Assembly: GCF_000484535.1 (NCBI RefSeq)
Contig: NC_022600.1
Span: 496,001 to 560,000 of the forward strand
Length of the DNA stretch: 64,000 bases
DNA from: Gloeobacter kilaueensis JS1
GTDB lineage: Bacteria; Cyanobacteriota; Cyanobacteriia; Gloeobacterales; Gloeobacteraceae
Direction: 5' to 3'
In this document: positions 51,409 to 60,022 of the stretch, in pieces
How the letters are laid out: each line of letters opens with the position of its first letter
Numbering within the stretch: position 1 is the first letter of the stretch
Notes under the pieces: generated by a model
Told to the model about the DNA's origin: nothing
The model's input: the letters and a program-made list of their open reading frames with translations, nothing else
Databases searched by the model: none
Translations under genes and position numbers: made by a program

Positions 51409-54354
51409 TCAGAGATCGCCGACTGGCCGCCAGTCTCCGGAAGGGATGAACGCCGCCCAATAAAAAGGATGGGCGTACTCCCTGCTCCCCAGCATCCGCA
51501 ACTGGGCGGTGCGCAGCGCAGCAGCGCGGCCCGCCTGCAAGCTGAGCTGGCGGTAGTAATCTACCATCAGCGCCTTCGTCGGCTCGTCCGCCACCTTCCA
51601 GAGGCTCAGCAACTGACTTTCTGCCCCCGCCAGGGTGAGTGCCCGCTTCAGGCCGTAGACGCCCTCGCCGTCCGCCACCTCCCCCAGTCCGGTATCGCAG
51701 GCAGAAAGAACGACCAGTTGGGTCCCCTGCAGGTCCAGGCCAGACACTTCGAGGGCGGTGAGCACGCCGTCGTCGCTGCCGCTCTTGCGGGTGTTGAATC
51801 CGGCGAGGGCGAGCCCCGAGCGCAACAGCGGGTTTTCGACCCGGCGGGAGGCTCCCAGAAAAAAGCCGTGGGTGGCGATGTGCAGGATGCGCGGGCCATG
51901 CACCTGCTTGATCGCACTTTCGGTAGCGGCAGGGCCGCTCAGCAGTTGGGCGGCAGGCAGTTGGGCGGCGATGGCGGCGGCCTCCTCGCGGCTGGCGGGT
52001 AGAGCGACAAAGTGCAACTTCGCCAGATCGATCGATCGCAGGTTGGTGGCAGAGGCCGGTTGCGTCGTCGATTGGCTGTCCTGCTCGAAGTCGGGGTTGG
52101 CGACGATGAGCGGCGGTTGCTGGGAATGCGAAAGGTGGGCCAGCCGCAGCAGGTCGCGTCCGGAGCCCAGGTAATCGAAGCTGTAGCGCTCCACCAGAAA
52201 GTGGTTCTCACCATCGACCAGGGCGGCGAAGGGCACCAGATTCAACTGGCTGTCAGGGGCGATGAGCACCTGCTGCACTGCTCGCAGTTCGCGCTCCAGA
52301 GGCTGGACGAGGAGCCGGGCCAGCCGCGCCGCAGCCGGCTTTAATCGCTCCACCGCCAGCGTGCGGTCCCGCACGGCGTCGCGAAAAGCGGCGATCGCCG
52401 CCTCGATCGACGCCGCATCGCCCAGGTCTGCCCAGCGCAACCGGCCCCGGCGATCGAGCAGGTAGGCGGCGTAGCGGGGGGGAGCGAAGCGCTCAGAAAG
52501 CCGGGTGGCTCTCAGGTTGAGGGGCCGATAGCGCGCCAGCTCGACAAGAAGCGTACCGGCGGGGATCTGTCCCTGCACCGCCTCGGTCGTGGCTGGGACG
52601 GACTCGCTCTCGAAGAGGGCGCTGCGGCGGCTGAGCGTTGCTTCCAGCTCTTCGGTGCGCGCCTGGAGGGAGGCGAGTTGGGCCTTGTACTGGGCGGGCG
52701 GATTGCTGCCCCCGAAGCCCGCAAAGGTGAGGGTAGCAAGCTGGCTGCGGGTGTCGTTCAGTTCGTCGAGCAGCGATTGCTCCGGTGGATTGAGGTGCCG
52801 GCGCAGAACGACCATGTTGCCGCTCGTCGCCTCCAGCACCCGGCCCTTGCGCCGCAGGAGGGTGGTGAGCGCCAGCCTGGCCCATCTGCTGTCCTTCGGT
52901 GCGTTCTGCAGGTGCAGCGAGAGGGCAACATCCAGTGACTCTGCGAAGGTGGCGAGGTAAGCGCGCTTCTGGGCCTCGGAGCCGGAGGCGAGGGTGAGGG
53001 CCAGGTTGTGCTCCTGAATATCGAGGCTGCGGGCAAGCAGTTGCCTGGATTGGGCCGGATCGCCCTTTCTGGCCGCCAGAATCGCCATGCCAGTCAGCGT
53101 GTTGCTCAGCTCGGGGTGAAAAGCGCCTAAAGTTGCTTCGCGGATACTGAGGGCGCGCCGGTACAGGCGCTCACTTCTTGCATACTCGCCCCGGTCGCGG
53201 TAGAGGTCCGCCAGGTTGTCGAGGCTGCGGGCCACGTCGGGACTCTGGGGGCCGACCGCTTTTTCGGAGATTGCCATGGCGCGCCGGTACAGCCGCTCCG
53301 CTTCCGCAGAGTTGCCTTCTTTTTCAGTCAGGCTCGCCAGGTTGAACAGGCTGGAGGCGACGACCGGGTGCTCGGCTCCGAGTGCTTTTTCTTTGATCGC
53401 AAGGGAACGGCGGTAGAGGGGTTCTGCCCGGCTGTAGTCTCCTTGATCTTCGTACAGAAGCGCCAGGTTGTTGAGCACGCGGGCGACCAGGCCGCTCTCG
53501 GGGCCAATCGCCTGTTGCCAGATCACCAGAGCCCGCTCGAACAGCGCTTCAGCCTGTGGGTAATTGCCCTCCAGATAATAGACGCCCGCCAGGTTGTTGA
53601 GGCTGTTGGCCACGTCGGGGTGGTCGCTGCCCAGGGCTGCCTCCCGCAGGGCAAGCCCCTGCCGGCAGAGGGCTTCTGCTTCGGTGTAGCGGCCCTGTTC
53701 TTTGTAGAGCAGTCCGAGATTGTCGAGGGTCTGGGCGATCTCCGGGTTGTCCGGCCCCAGCACTTTCTGGCGGATCGCGAGGGCGCGCAGGTAGGCTGCT
53801 TCTGCCTGGGCGTATTGGCCCGCCGAGGAGTACGTATTGGCCAGATTGTTGTAGCTGCGGGCCACATCCAGGTGCTCCGGTCCGAAAGCCTTTGTGCGGA
53901 TGGCGATGGCGCGCCGGTGAAATGTTTCGGCCTGGGCGTATTGGCCCGCCTCCATATAAAGGTTGCCGAGGTTGTTATACATCTGACCGACCGCCGGATC
54001 CTCCGGCCCAAGCAGCGCGGTACGAATCGTGAGGGCGCGCTGCAAAAAAGGTTCCGCCTCGGCGTAGCGGCCCTGCTGATAGTGCAATAGACCCACCAGG
54101 CGCAAGGCGGTGGCCACTTCGAGCGAACTGGAACCGGCAGTCTTCTCCCAGAGTGCGAGGGATTGCTGGGCAAGCGGCAGCGCCTCGCCGTACTTACCGG
54201 CGTCGAGCAATTTCTGGGCCTGCTCGCCTGAACTCAGAGCCTGCTGCCGCTCGGGAGAAAGGGGCAATTGCTGGCATCCGGCAGGCGAAATAGAGAAAGG
54301 GAGGAAACCGAGCACCGATGCCAGCACCAGCGCGAGGGAGAATTTTTTGGACAT
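51409..54354 (-). CDS. TPR-CHAT protein (caspase-like peptidase domain)
   Basis: The 981-residue protein has an N-terminal signal-like hydrophobic segment, about ten 42-residue TPR units of the kinesin-light-chain type (EPLYRRSLAIKEKALGAEHP and similar), a linking helical region, and a C-terminal CHAT domain with the catalytic pair His829 (HIATHGFFLG) and Cys886 (LSACDTGLGE). CHAT proteins are clan CD proteases; some act in TPR-regulated defence or cell-death pathways. No defence partner genes adjoin it. The signal sequence suggests export, which is unusual for a defence role. Confidence 0.9.
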   Translation of the reverse strand: MSKKFSLALVLASVLGFLPFSISPAGCQQLPLSPERQQALSSGEQAQKLLDAGKYGEALPLAQQSLALWEKTAGSSSLEVATALRLVGLLHYQQGRYAEAEPFLQRALTIRTALLGPEDPAVGQMYNNLGNLYMEAGQYAQAETFHRRAIAIRTKAFGPEHLDVARSYNNLANTYSSAGQYAQAEAAYLRALAIRQKVLGPDNPEIAQTLDNLGLLYKEQGRYTEAEALCRQGLALREAALGSDHPDVANSLNNLAGVYYLEGNYPQAEALFERALVIWQQAIGPESGLVARVLNNLALLYEDQGDYSRAEPLYRRSLAIKEKALGAEHPVVASSLFNLASLTEKEGNSAEAERLYRRAMAISEKAVGPQSPDVARSLDNLADLYRDRGEYARSERLYRRALSIREATLGAFHPELSNTLTGMAILAARKGDPAQSRQLLARSLDIQEHNLALTLASGSEAQKRAYLATFAESLDVALSLHLQNAPKDSRWARLALTTLLRRKGRVLEATSGNMVVLRRHLNPPEQSLLDELNDTRSQLATLTFAGFGGSNPPAQYKAQLASLQARTEELEATLSRRSALFESESVPATTEAVQGQIPAGTLLVELARYRPLNLRATRLSERFAPPRYAAYLLDRRGRLRWADLGDAASIEAAIAAFRDAVRDRTLAVERLKPAAARLARLLVQPLERELRAVQQVLIAPDSQLNLVPFAALVDGENHFLVERYSFDYLGSGRDLLRLAHLSHSQQPPLIVANPDFEQDSQSTTQPASATNLRSIDLAKLHFVALPASREEAAAIAAQLPAAQLLSGPAATESAIKQVHGPRILHIATHGFFLGASRRVENPLLRSGLALAGFNTRKSGSDDGVLTALEVSGLDLQGTQLVVLSACDTGLGEVADGEGVYGLKRALTLAGAESQLLSLWKVADEPTKALMVDYYRQLSLQAGRAAALRTAQLRMLGSREYAHPFYWAAFIPSGDWRPVGDL

Positions 54355-54478
54355 TGACGCGTTCGGGGAGTTGGGGTCTTCGGCGATCGAAGGTGCTGGT
54401 AGAAATTAGAGGGTTCTGCAGCTATTCATGCAGTTCTATTGCACCATCTGCGGCGAGCGGCGGCGATTAAACAGGCGA

Positions 54479-55120
54479 TTAAACAAATGCGGCGGCCCGC
54501 TCCCAGCCCAGTCCCTCGCGCACGATCACCGGTTCATCGCCCGTCAGGTCGATCACCGTCGATACCTGGCCGGGGGTGGTCGGTGGGGCAGCGATCGGAT
54601 CGATTTCAAGGATCAGATCCACCAGCGGATCGAGCGATTCAAACAGTTCGTAGTCGTACTGTGCCGCGCTGCCGTCGCTGAGTCGGGCAGTCGTCGAGAT
54701 GAGCGGATTGGCCAGCCCCGCAAGCAATGCCTGGCACAGGCGGTTGTCAGGCACCCGGATGCCGGTGGTGCGCCGCTTTGGATCGAGCACCATCTTTGGC
54801 AGCACCCTGGTGGCCGGGAGCAAGAACGTGTAGGGGCCAGGGATGAGGTGGCGCATCAGGCGGTAGGCGCTGTCGCTGACGCGGGCGTAGGTGGCCACGT
54901 TCGAGAGCGACGGGCACAAAAATGTCAGCGGCTTGTTGTTGCTCAGGCGCTTGATGCGCTGCACCCGCTCGATCGCTGCTTTGCTCGCCAGATCGCAGCC
55001 GATCGCGTAGGCCGTGTCGGTGGGATAAAGAATCACCGCTCCGGCTCTCAGCGCCTGGACGATCCTGTCGAGGCGGTCGGGCTGGGGATCTTTGGGATGG
55101 AGATAGTACGTGCGCGCCAT
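54479..55120 (-). CDS. Sua5/YciO/YrdC-family protein
   Basis: The 213-residue protein contains ILYPTDTAYAIGCD, KRLSNNKPLTFLC and GIRVPDNR, the KxR/SxN-type substrate motifs of YrdC-like proteins that make threonylcarbamoyl-AMP for tRNA t6A. The YciO branch, which lacks full activity, is an alternative. The ATG at 55120 leaves about 110 bases to the divergent HAD gene. Confidence 0.87.
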   Translation of the reverse strand: MARTYYLHPKDPQPDRLDRIVQALRAGAVILYPTDTAYAIGCDLASKAAIERVQRIKRLSNNKPLTFLCPSLSNVATYARVSDSAYRLMRHLIPGPYTFLLPATRVLPKMVLDPKRRTTGIRVPDNRLCQALLAGLANPLISTTARLSDGSAAQYDYELFESLDPLVDLILEIDPIAAPPTTPGQVSTVIDLTGDEPVIVREGLGWERAAAFV

Positions 55121-55229
55121 AGACGATCTGCTCGGCCTGCCGAACTTCAGTATGCGGGATGGAGCGAGCCAGTGAAACCCCACCGGGGTATGGGAACGCA
55201 CTTGTGGAGCGCGGCCTGCTTGTGTCACG

Positions 55230-55937
55230 ATGCCGGGCATGGGCAAACTTGTGCTGTTTGACATCGACGGAACGATCTTGAACGTCCACGGCGCGGGTTC
55301 GCGCTCGCTGCTCGCGGCACTGGAGGAGGTGTTCTCCCAGACGATTCCTGTAGACGGCTACTCGATGAGCGGCAAGACCGACACCCAGATCGTCATCGAG
55401 CTGGTGGCGCGGGTGGGTGTACCGGCTGCCGAGGCACTGCCGCTTTTACCTGAAATCTGGCGGCGCTATATCGAACGCTTCGGACCGGCCCTCGCCGCCG
55501 TCGAACCCCACGTCTACTCAGGCATCCCAGAACTGCTCGGTGCCCTCAGCCAGAGGCCCGAAGTCCTCGTCGGCCTGCTCACCGGCAACGTCGAAGCGGC
55601 TGCCTGGCTCAAATTGCGCCGGGTGGACCTTATCGATCACTTTCAGTTGGGCGCTTTTGGCGATGAATCGCCGGAGCGCTGTCTGCTGCCGGACATTGCC
55701 CTCAAAGCGGCCCACGAAAAGACCGGCAAAGCTTTCAGCGGCAAAGACATCGTGATCATCGGCGACACGCCCAACGACATCCTCTGTGGCCGCCACCTGG
55801 GTGTGCATTCGATCGCCGTCGCCACTGGCCGCTTCAGCCAGACCGACCTCGCCGCCCACGACCCGGATCACACCTTCGCCGATCTATCCGCTACCAATCA
55901 GGTGCTGGAAGCCGTCTTGAGCAGCAGTCCTGCCTGA
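55230..55937 (+). CDS. HAD-superfamily hydrolase (phosphoglycolate-phosphatase-like)
   Basis: About 235 residues with motif I FDIDGTIL, a helical cap, motif II LLTGN and motif IV IGDTPNDIL. These mark a subclass I HAD phosphatase near Gph/PGMB. An alternative ATG at 55239 removes three residues. It is divergent from the Sua5-type gene and convergent with a Uma2 gene. Confidence 0.87.
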   Translation: MPGMGKLVLFDIDGTILNVHGAGSRSLLAALEEVFSQTIPVDGYSMSGKTDTQIVIELVARVGVPAAEALPLLPEIWRRYIERFGPALAAVEPHVYSGIPELLGALSQRPEVLVGLLTGNVEAAAWLKLRRVDLIDHFQLGAFGDESPERCLLPDIALKAAHEKTGKAFSGKDIVIIGDTPNDILCGRHLGVHSIAVATGRFSQTDLAAHDPDHTFADLSATNQVLEAVLSSSPA

Positions 55938-55950
55938 AGGGTCGATCGAC

Positions 55951-56541
55951 CTATTCTTCCTTGAAGCGAGCCACAGTCAGCAGAAAACCCGGTAAGACCG
56001 ATTCACCGGAAAGTTCGGTGGGCAGGGAGCGGACCTCCGACGGCACCCCCGGACGATAAATTTCGACCTGCTGTGCCTGGGGATTGAATAGCCAGCCCAG
56101 TCGCACGCCGCTGTCCATGTATTCCTGCATCTTTGAATGCAACCATTCCAGTGAGTCGGTGCGTGAGCGCAGCTCCATGACAAAATCTGGGGCGATCGGT
56201 GGAAACTTCTGACGGTCTTCCGGACTCAGGGCCAGCCAGCGCGACTGCTCTACCCAGGCCGCATCTGGGGAACGATCGCCACCGTTCGGTAGCCGGAATA
56301 GTGTTGAGGAGCTGAAAACCGTCCCCAACCGCGTGCGCCGGTTCCAGAGCCCGAGGTCGATGCCAAATTCCAGTTCACGACTGCCACTATTTCCACCGAC
56401 GGGTGCCATGACAATCAAGGCTCCTCTGGCATCGCGTTCGAGGGGAATGTCGGGATTGCTGAGACAGAGTTGGTAGAACTGCTCATCGCTCAGCTGCACC
56501 CCGCTCATATCCAGAACCAGAGGGAGAGTCAGTAAAGTCAT
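55951..56541 (-). CDS. Uma2-family (PD-(D/E)XK-like) protein
   Basis: A 196-residue Uma2/DUF820 protein with ALIVMAPVGG, RSPDAAWVE and FVMELRSRTDSLEWL, which place Asp and Glu-x-Arg at the nuclease-fold metal site. The family is expanded in cyanobacteria and its function is unknown. GAGG precedes the ATG at 56541. It is divergent from a second Uma2 gene. Confidence 0.88.
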   Translation of the reverse strand: MTLLTLPLVLDMSGVQLSDEQFYQLCLSNPDIPLERDARGALIVMAPVGGNSGSRELEFGIDLGLWNRRTRLGTVFSSSTLFRLPNGGDRSPDAAWVEQSRWLALSPEDRQKFPPIAPDFVMELRSRTDSLEWLHSKMQEYMDSGVRLGWLFNPQAQQVEIYRPGVPSEVRSLPTELSGESVLPGFLLTVARFKEE

Positions 56542-56694
56542 GGAGCGACCCTCGATAGACGCCTTTATCGTATCCGGCCTCTGTAGGGGTTTTGCCCGTT
56601 CCTTACTATCCAGCCCGCGCTTCTTGTGAAAGCGGTTGCAATGCTGTAGCTGTCTGTCCACCCGTACAATGGGACATCGCACGAAGGCCACACC

Positions 56695-57354
56695 ATGACG
56701 GCTATTTCTCCCCTGCAGGTGAGTCCACCGCTGCGCCAGTGGACGCGAGCAAGCTGGCAGGAATATATAGCTCTACGCGATGCTCCGGTGCAGGAGCGGA
56801 TGAAACTGGCCTTCGATTGTGGCTGGATGTGGGTGGAGATGGGCGGAGAAGGTATCAATCACGCGGCGGTATGTGACCTGTTCACGATGCTGCTCACCTT
56901 CTGGGCCATTCAGCACCCGGAGGAGACGTTCACCTCCCTGGGCCGCTGCCTGCTGGAGAAGCCTGAAACTCAAGCCGCTGCGCCGGATCTGGTGCTTTAC
57001 AGAGGAGCTGAGTATCCGCGCTGGGAGCCGGGCAGGCCGCGCTGGGTTGATCTCGACCGCACCCGCGTCCCTGATCTGGTCGGAGAAGTATCCGACACCA
57101 CCCTGGCTTCGGACCTCGACGAACAGAAGCACCTGTACGCCGCTCTCGGCATAGCGGAGTATTGGGTGGTGGATGTGCAGGGACAGCGCGTGTTCGCTTT
57201 TCAATTGCAAGCAAACGGACAGTATCAGGCTATCGACACTTCCAGCGCCCTCGCTGGTCTTCCCGTTGGGCTACTGGCAGAAGCGTTGCAGCGGCTGGGG
57301 GAGAGTACGAACACGGCTGTAGCCGCCTGGTTTGCTGGGCAGATTGTCAAGTAA
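56695..57354 (+). CDS. Uma2-family (PD-(D/E)XK-like) protein
   Basis: The 219-residue protein has AAPDLVLYRG, PDLVGEVSDTTLASDL and EYWVVDVQ, the same nuclease-fold core as its divergent neighbour but in a different subgroup (EVSDTTL rather than ELRSRTD). A promoter must lie in the 153 bases between the two. Confidence 0.88.
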   Translation: MTAISPLQVSPPLRQWTRASWQEYIALRDAPVQERMKLAFDCGWMWVEMGGEGINHAAVCDLFTMLLTFWAIQHPEETFTSLGRCLLEKPETQAAAPDLVLYRGAEYPRWEPGRPRWVDLDRTRVPDLVGEVSDTTLASDLDEQKHLYAALGIAEYWVVDVQGQRVFAFQLQANGQYQAIDTSSALAGLPVGLLAEALQRLGESTNTAVAAWFAGQIVK

Positions 57355-57476
57355 CTGTGCAGTGGCCATCGATGTGCGGCGATATCTGTACCTTTGCTGG
57401 CACCGGAAGCACAAACCCCCATCCACTCAAAACCTGTCCTATCGGACGATAAACAACGTCTGAACTGGCAACCAGA

Positions 57477-57983
57477 TCAGACGCTCGGGCACTCATCGCG
57501 CAACGAGTTCAAATCCGTTTCTGTGAGATGGTCGGGAGGTGGAGAAGGATGAGAATACGTGAAAGCGTGTGCGCTCTCGCCCATTATCTGCAGGTACTCC
57601 AGGCGTTCTTTGGCCTCCGCCACCGAAGGAATATGGCCTGCAGGAATCCACCATAGAACGTAGTACGAGGCTTCCATGCGTTCAAACCATTCGCGGCGTC
57701 GCCGCATGACTTCGCTATGCAGGCTGCGGTAGACATATTCGCGCAGTGCATCCAGGCCCTGCCAGACAGAAAGGTTGACAATGATTCGATCGTCCTGGTA
57801 GGGGCGCATGGCAGTGGCATCGCCGGCTTCGGTCCTCAATCGCCAGATGAAGCCGGAGTAAGCATCGGCGAGGGCGTTGATTTCGTCAAGGCGAGCGACA
57901 AAGTCCGCCATCACCGGCGAATCGAGGCTCCCTTTCATCCGTCCAATGTTGAACTGGGCCAGATGGTACCTGTGGGATTGCAT
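57477..57983 (-). CDS. DUF3291-type protein
   Basis: The 168-residue protein has LAQFNIGRMKGSLDSP, an FIWRLRTEAGD segment, VNLSVWQGLDAL and VLWWIPAGHIPSV, matching my memory of the DUF3291 family (dimeric alpha-beta-barrel-like). Its biological role is unknown. It stands alone, convergent with the second Uma2 gene. Confidence 0.82.
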   Translation of the reverse strand: MQSHRYHLAQFNIGRMKGSLDSPVMADFVARLDEINALADAYSGFIWRLRTEAGDATAMRPYQDDRIIVNLSVWQGLDALREYVYRSLHSEVMRRRREWFERMEASYYVLWWIPAGHIPSVAEAKERLEYLQIMGESAHAFTYSHPSPPPDHLTETDLNSLRDECPSV

Positions 57984-58086
57984 AGCTGTGTTTCCCAGAT
58001 CGAGAGCTACTCTAAGTAGATGGAGCTAGATAAGCATAAGGTTTTGGGCTGGAGTGGGGGAAGCGGATTTTTGAGTACTTCTAAAA

Positions 58087-58209
58087 CCGTCCCCACCCCT
58101 CCACACCCCCCCTGCCCCCCGCTCTCCTCCCCTGCCCCGCTGGGCAGAGGAGAAGAGGGGGGGTTCACTGTAACTGGGCTGCAGAGGGGATGGGTGAAGT
58201 CAGTTGCAG
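58087..58209. repeat. GC-rich dispersed palindromic repeat, copy B
   Basis: This is the second copy of the 14773-14915 element, here without the ~22-base insertion. CTCTCCTCCCCTGCCC pairs with GGGCAGAGGAGA plus AGAG across a CGCT loop. It occupies much of the 330-base gap between the DUF3291-type and hemB genes, which contains no gene. Confidence 0.88.
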
Positions 58210-58313
58210 ACTCGACTTATTTTTCTTCTGCTGCAAGGGACGTAGGGCTGCTTGGAGCTGACGTTGAATGACCTTCGGTTACTTAGCAGTTTGAATTTGC
58301 AACCAGAGCCGAT

Positions 58314-59300
58314 TTAACTGCGGGCAAGCCAGCGGGCTGCGTCCTTGGCGTGGTAGGTGAGGAGCAGATCTGCGCCGGCCCGCTTCATAGATAGGAGCGT
58401 TTCGAGTACCACCCGCTCTTCATCGATCCAGCCATTGAGGCTGGCGGCTTTGACCATCGCGTACTCGCCCGAGACGTTGTAGGCGGCTAGAGGCAGGTTG
58501 GTCGCCGCTTTCACCTGCTGGATGATGTCGAGGTAGGCGAGGGCTGGTTTGACCATCAGCATGTCGGCTCCCTCGGCAACGTCGAGGGCGACTTCTTTGA
58601 GCGCCTCGCGGCTGTTGGCTGGGTCCATCTGGTAGGTGCGCCGGTCGCCAAACTGCGGTGTCGATTCGGCGGCATCCCGAAATGGACCGTAGTAGGCCGA
58701 GGCGTACTTGGCGGCGTAAGAAAGGACGGGAGTGTCGGTAAAACCAGCCTCGTCGAGGGCGGTGCGGATCGCCCGCACCATGCCGTCCATCATCCCAGAA
58801 GGAGCGATGATGTCTGCTCCTGCCTGGGCCTGGGCGACGGCTGTCCTGCCCAACAGTTCTAGAGTCGGATCGTTGAGGACGTGGCCTACCGCGTCCGCCT
58901 CGGCGATCACGCCGCAGTGGCCGTGGTCCGTGTACTCGCACAGGCAGGTGTCGGCGATCACCACCAGTTGCGGCAGCGCTTCTTTAAGGGCACTGCTCGC
59001 CTGCTGAACGATGCCGTGGTCGTGCCAGGCTCCGGTTGCACCGGCGTCCTTCTGCTCGGGGATGCCAAAAAGAATCACCGACGGAATGCCCAGATCCAGC
59101 ACTTCGCGCGCTTCTTCGACGGCTTTGTCGATCGAGAGCTGGAAGACGCCGGGCATCGAACTCACCTCGCGGGCAAAGCCGCTGCCGGGCACGACAAAAA
59201 TCGGGCTGACCAGATCGTCGGTGCGCAGGTGATTTTCGCGCACCATCCGGCGCAGCACAGGCGAGGTGCGCAGGCGACGCGGGCGGACGGACGGATACAT
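58314..59300 (-). CDS. hemB: Delta-aminolevulinic acid dehydratase (porphobilinogen synthase)
   Basis: The 328-residue enzyme begins [15 protein letters not shown] and carries the Schiff-base lysines in [18 protein letters not shown] and [10 protein letters not shown]. It condenses two aminolevulinates on the route to haem, chlorophyll and bilins. The metal site reads [12 protein letters not shown], the three-Cys zinc type, rather than the Asp-rich site of plastid enzymes. Confidence 0.97.
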   Translation of the reverse strand: MYPSVRPRRLRTSPVLRRMVRENHLRTDDLVSPIFVVPGSGFAREVSSMPGVFQLSIDKAVEEAREVLDLGIPSVILFGIPEQKDAGATGAWHDHGIVQQASSALKEALPQLVVIADTCLCEYTDHGHCGVIAEADAVGHVLNDPTLELLGRTAVAQAQAGADIIAPSGMMDGMVRAIRTALDEAGFTDTPVLSYAAKYASAYYGPFRDAAESTPQFGDRRTYQMDPANSREALKEVALDVAEGADMLMVKPALAYLDIIQQVKAATNLPLAAYNVSGEYAMVKAASLNGWIDEERVVLETLLSMKRAGADLLLTYHAKDAARWLARS

Positions 59301-59416
59301 GGCGGACTCTCCTGATACTCCTGCTCACCTTAACACCCTACCTGGAGGTCTTGCTCAGAGCGGCGATTGCGCCTGTAATGATCGGCAGGGGGAGGCTGTC
59401 GAACTGGAAAGGCACC

Positions 59417-60022
59417 GTGGACAAAGACAGATTCGGCCCCAAGGCGCGTTACTTCGATCGCTGGGCGGCGCGTTACGACTCGGTGCTCACCGGCTGGGCC
59501 TACTGGTGGCTGCATCGGCGGTTGCTTGCCTGGGTTCCGCCAATGCCGGAAGCCACCGTCCTCGATCTGGGCTGCGGCACCGGACGGCTGCTCGAACGGC
59601 TGGCCGCCCGCGAGACCGCTCTAAGGGGAATCGGAGTGGACCTGTCGGAGGCGATGATCCAGCAGGCCCAACAGCGCAACCCCTGCCCAGAGCGGCTGCA
59701 GTTCGTCCAGGGCAAGGCGGAGAGGCTGATTTTTGCGGACGCCACTTTCGATGTGGTCTTCTGCACCTTCAGCTTTCAGCACTATCCGTATCCGGAGGCG
59801 GTCCTCCAGCAGATCCGCCGCGTCCTGCGGCCTGGCGGACATTTTTACTGGCTCGATCTGAGCGTCGGCAACCGGACGGGTGAGTTGCTGGTGCCGGTGA
59901 CGCCCGGCGGGCTCAGGCTCTACAGCCCGGCCCTGCGGCAGCAACTGGCAGGCGAGGCCGAACTTTTTTGCACCGCCCACCGCACCCTCTTTCCGGCCCT
60001 GCTCAGCGTCTTTGTGAGTTAA
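59417..60022 (+). CDS. Class I SAM-dependent methyltransferase
   Basis: About 201 residues with motif I VLDLGCGTGRLLERL, GVDLSEAMI, FDVVFCTFSFQHYPYP and RRVLRPGGHFYW. It is close to the UbiE/MenG-like small-molecule group. The start is uncertain: GTG at 59417 has GGAAAGG just upstream; an ATG at 59378 is the alternative. Its end overlaps the convergent TonB receptor stop by 4 bases. Confidence 0.82.
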   Translation: MDKDRFGPKARYFDRWAARYDSVLTGWAYWWLHRRLLAWVPPMPEATVLDLGCGTGRLLERLAARETALRGIGVDLSEAMIQQAQQRNPCPERLQFVQGKAERLIFADATFDVVFCTFSFQHYPYPEAVLQQIRRVLRPGGHFYWLDLSVGNRTGELLVPVTPGGLRLYSPALRQQLAGEAELFCTAHRTLFPALLSVFVS

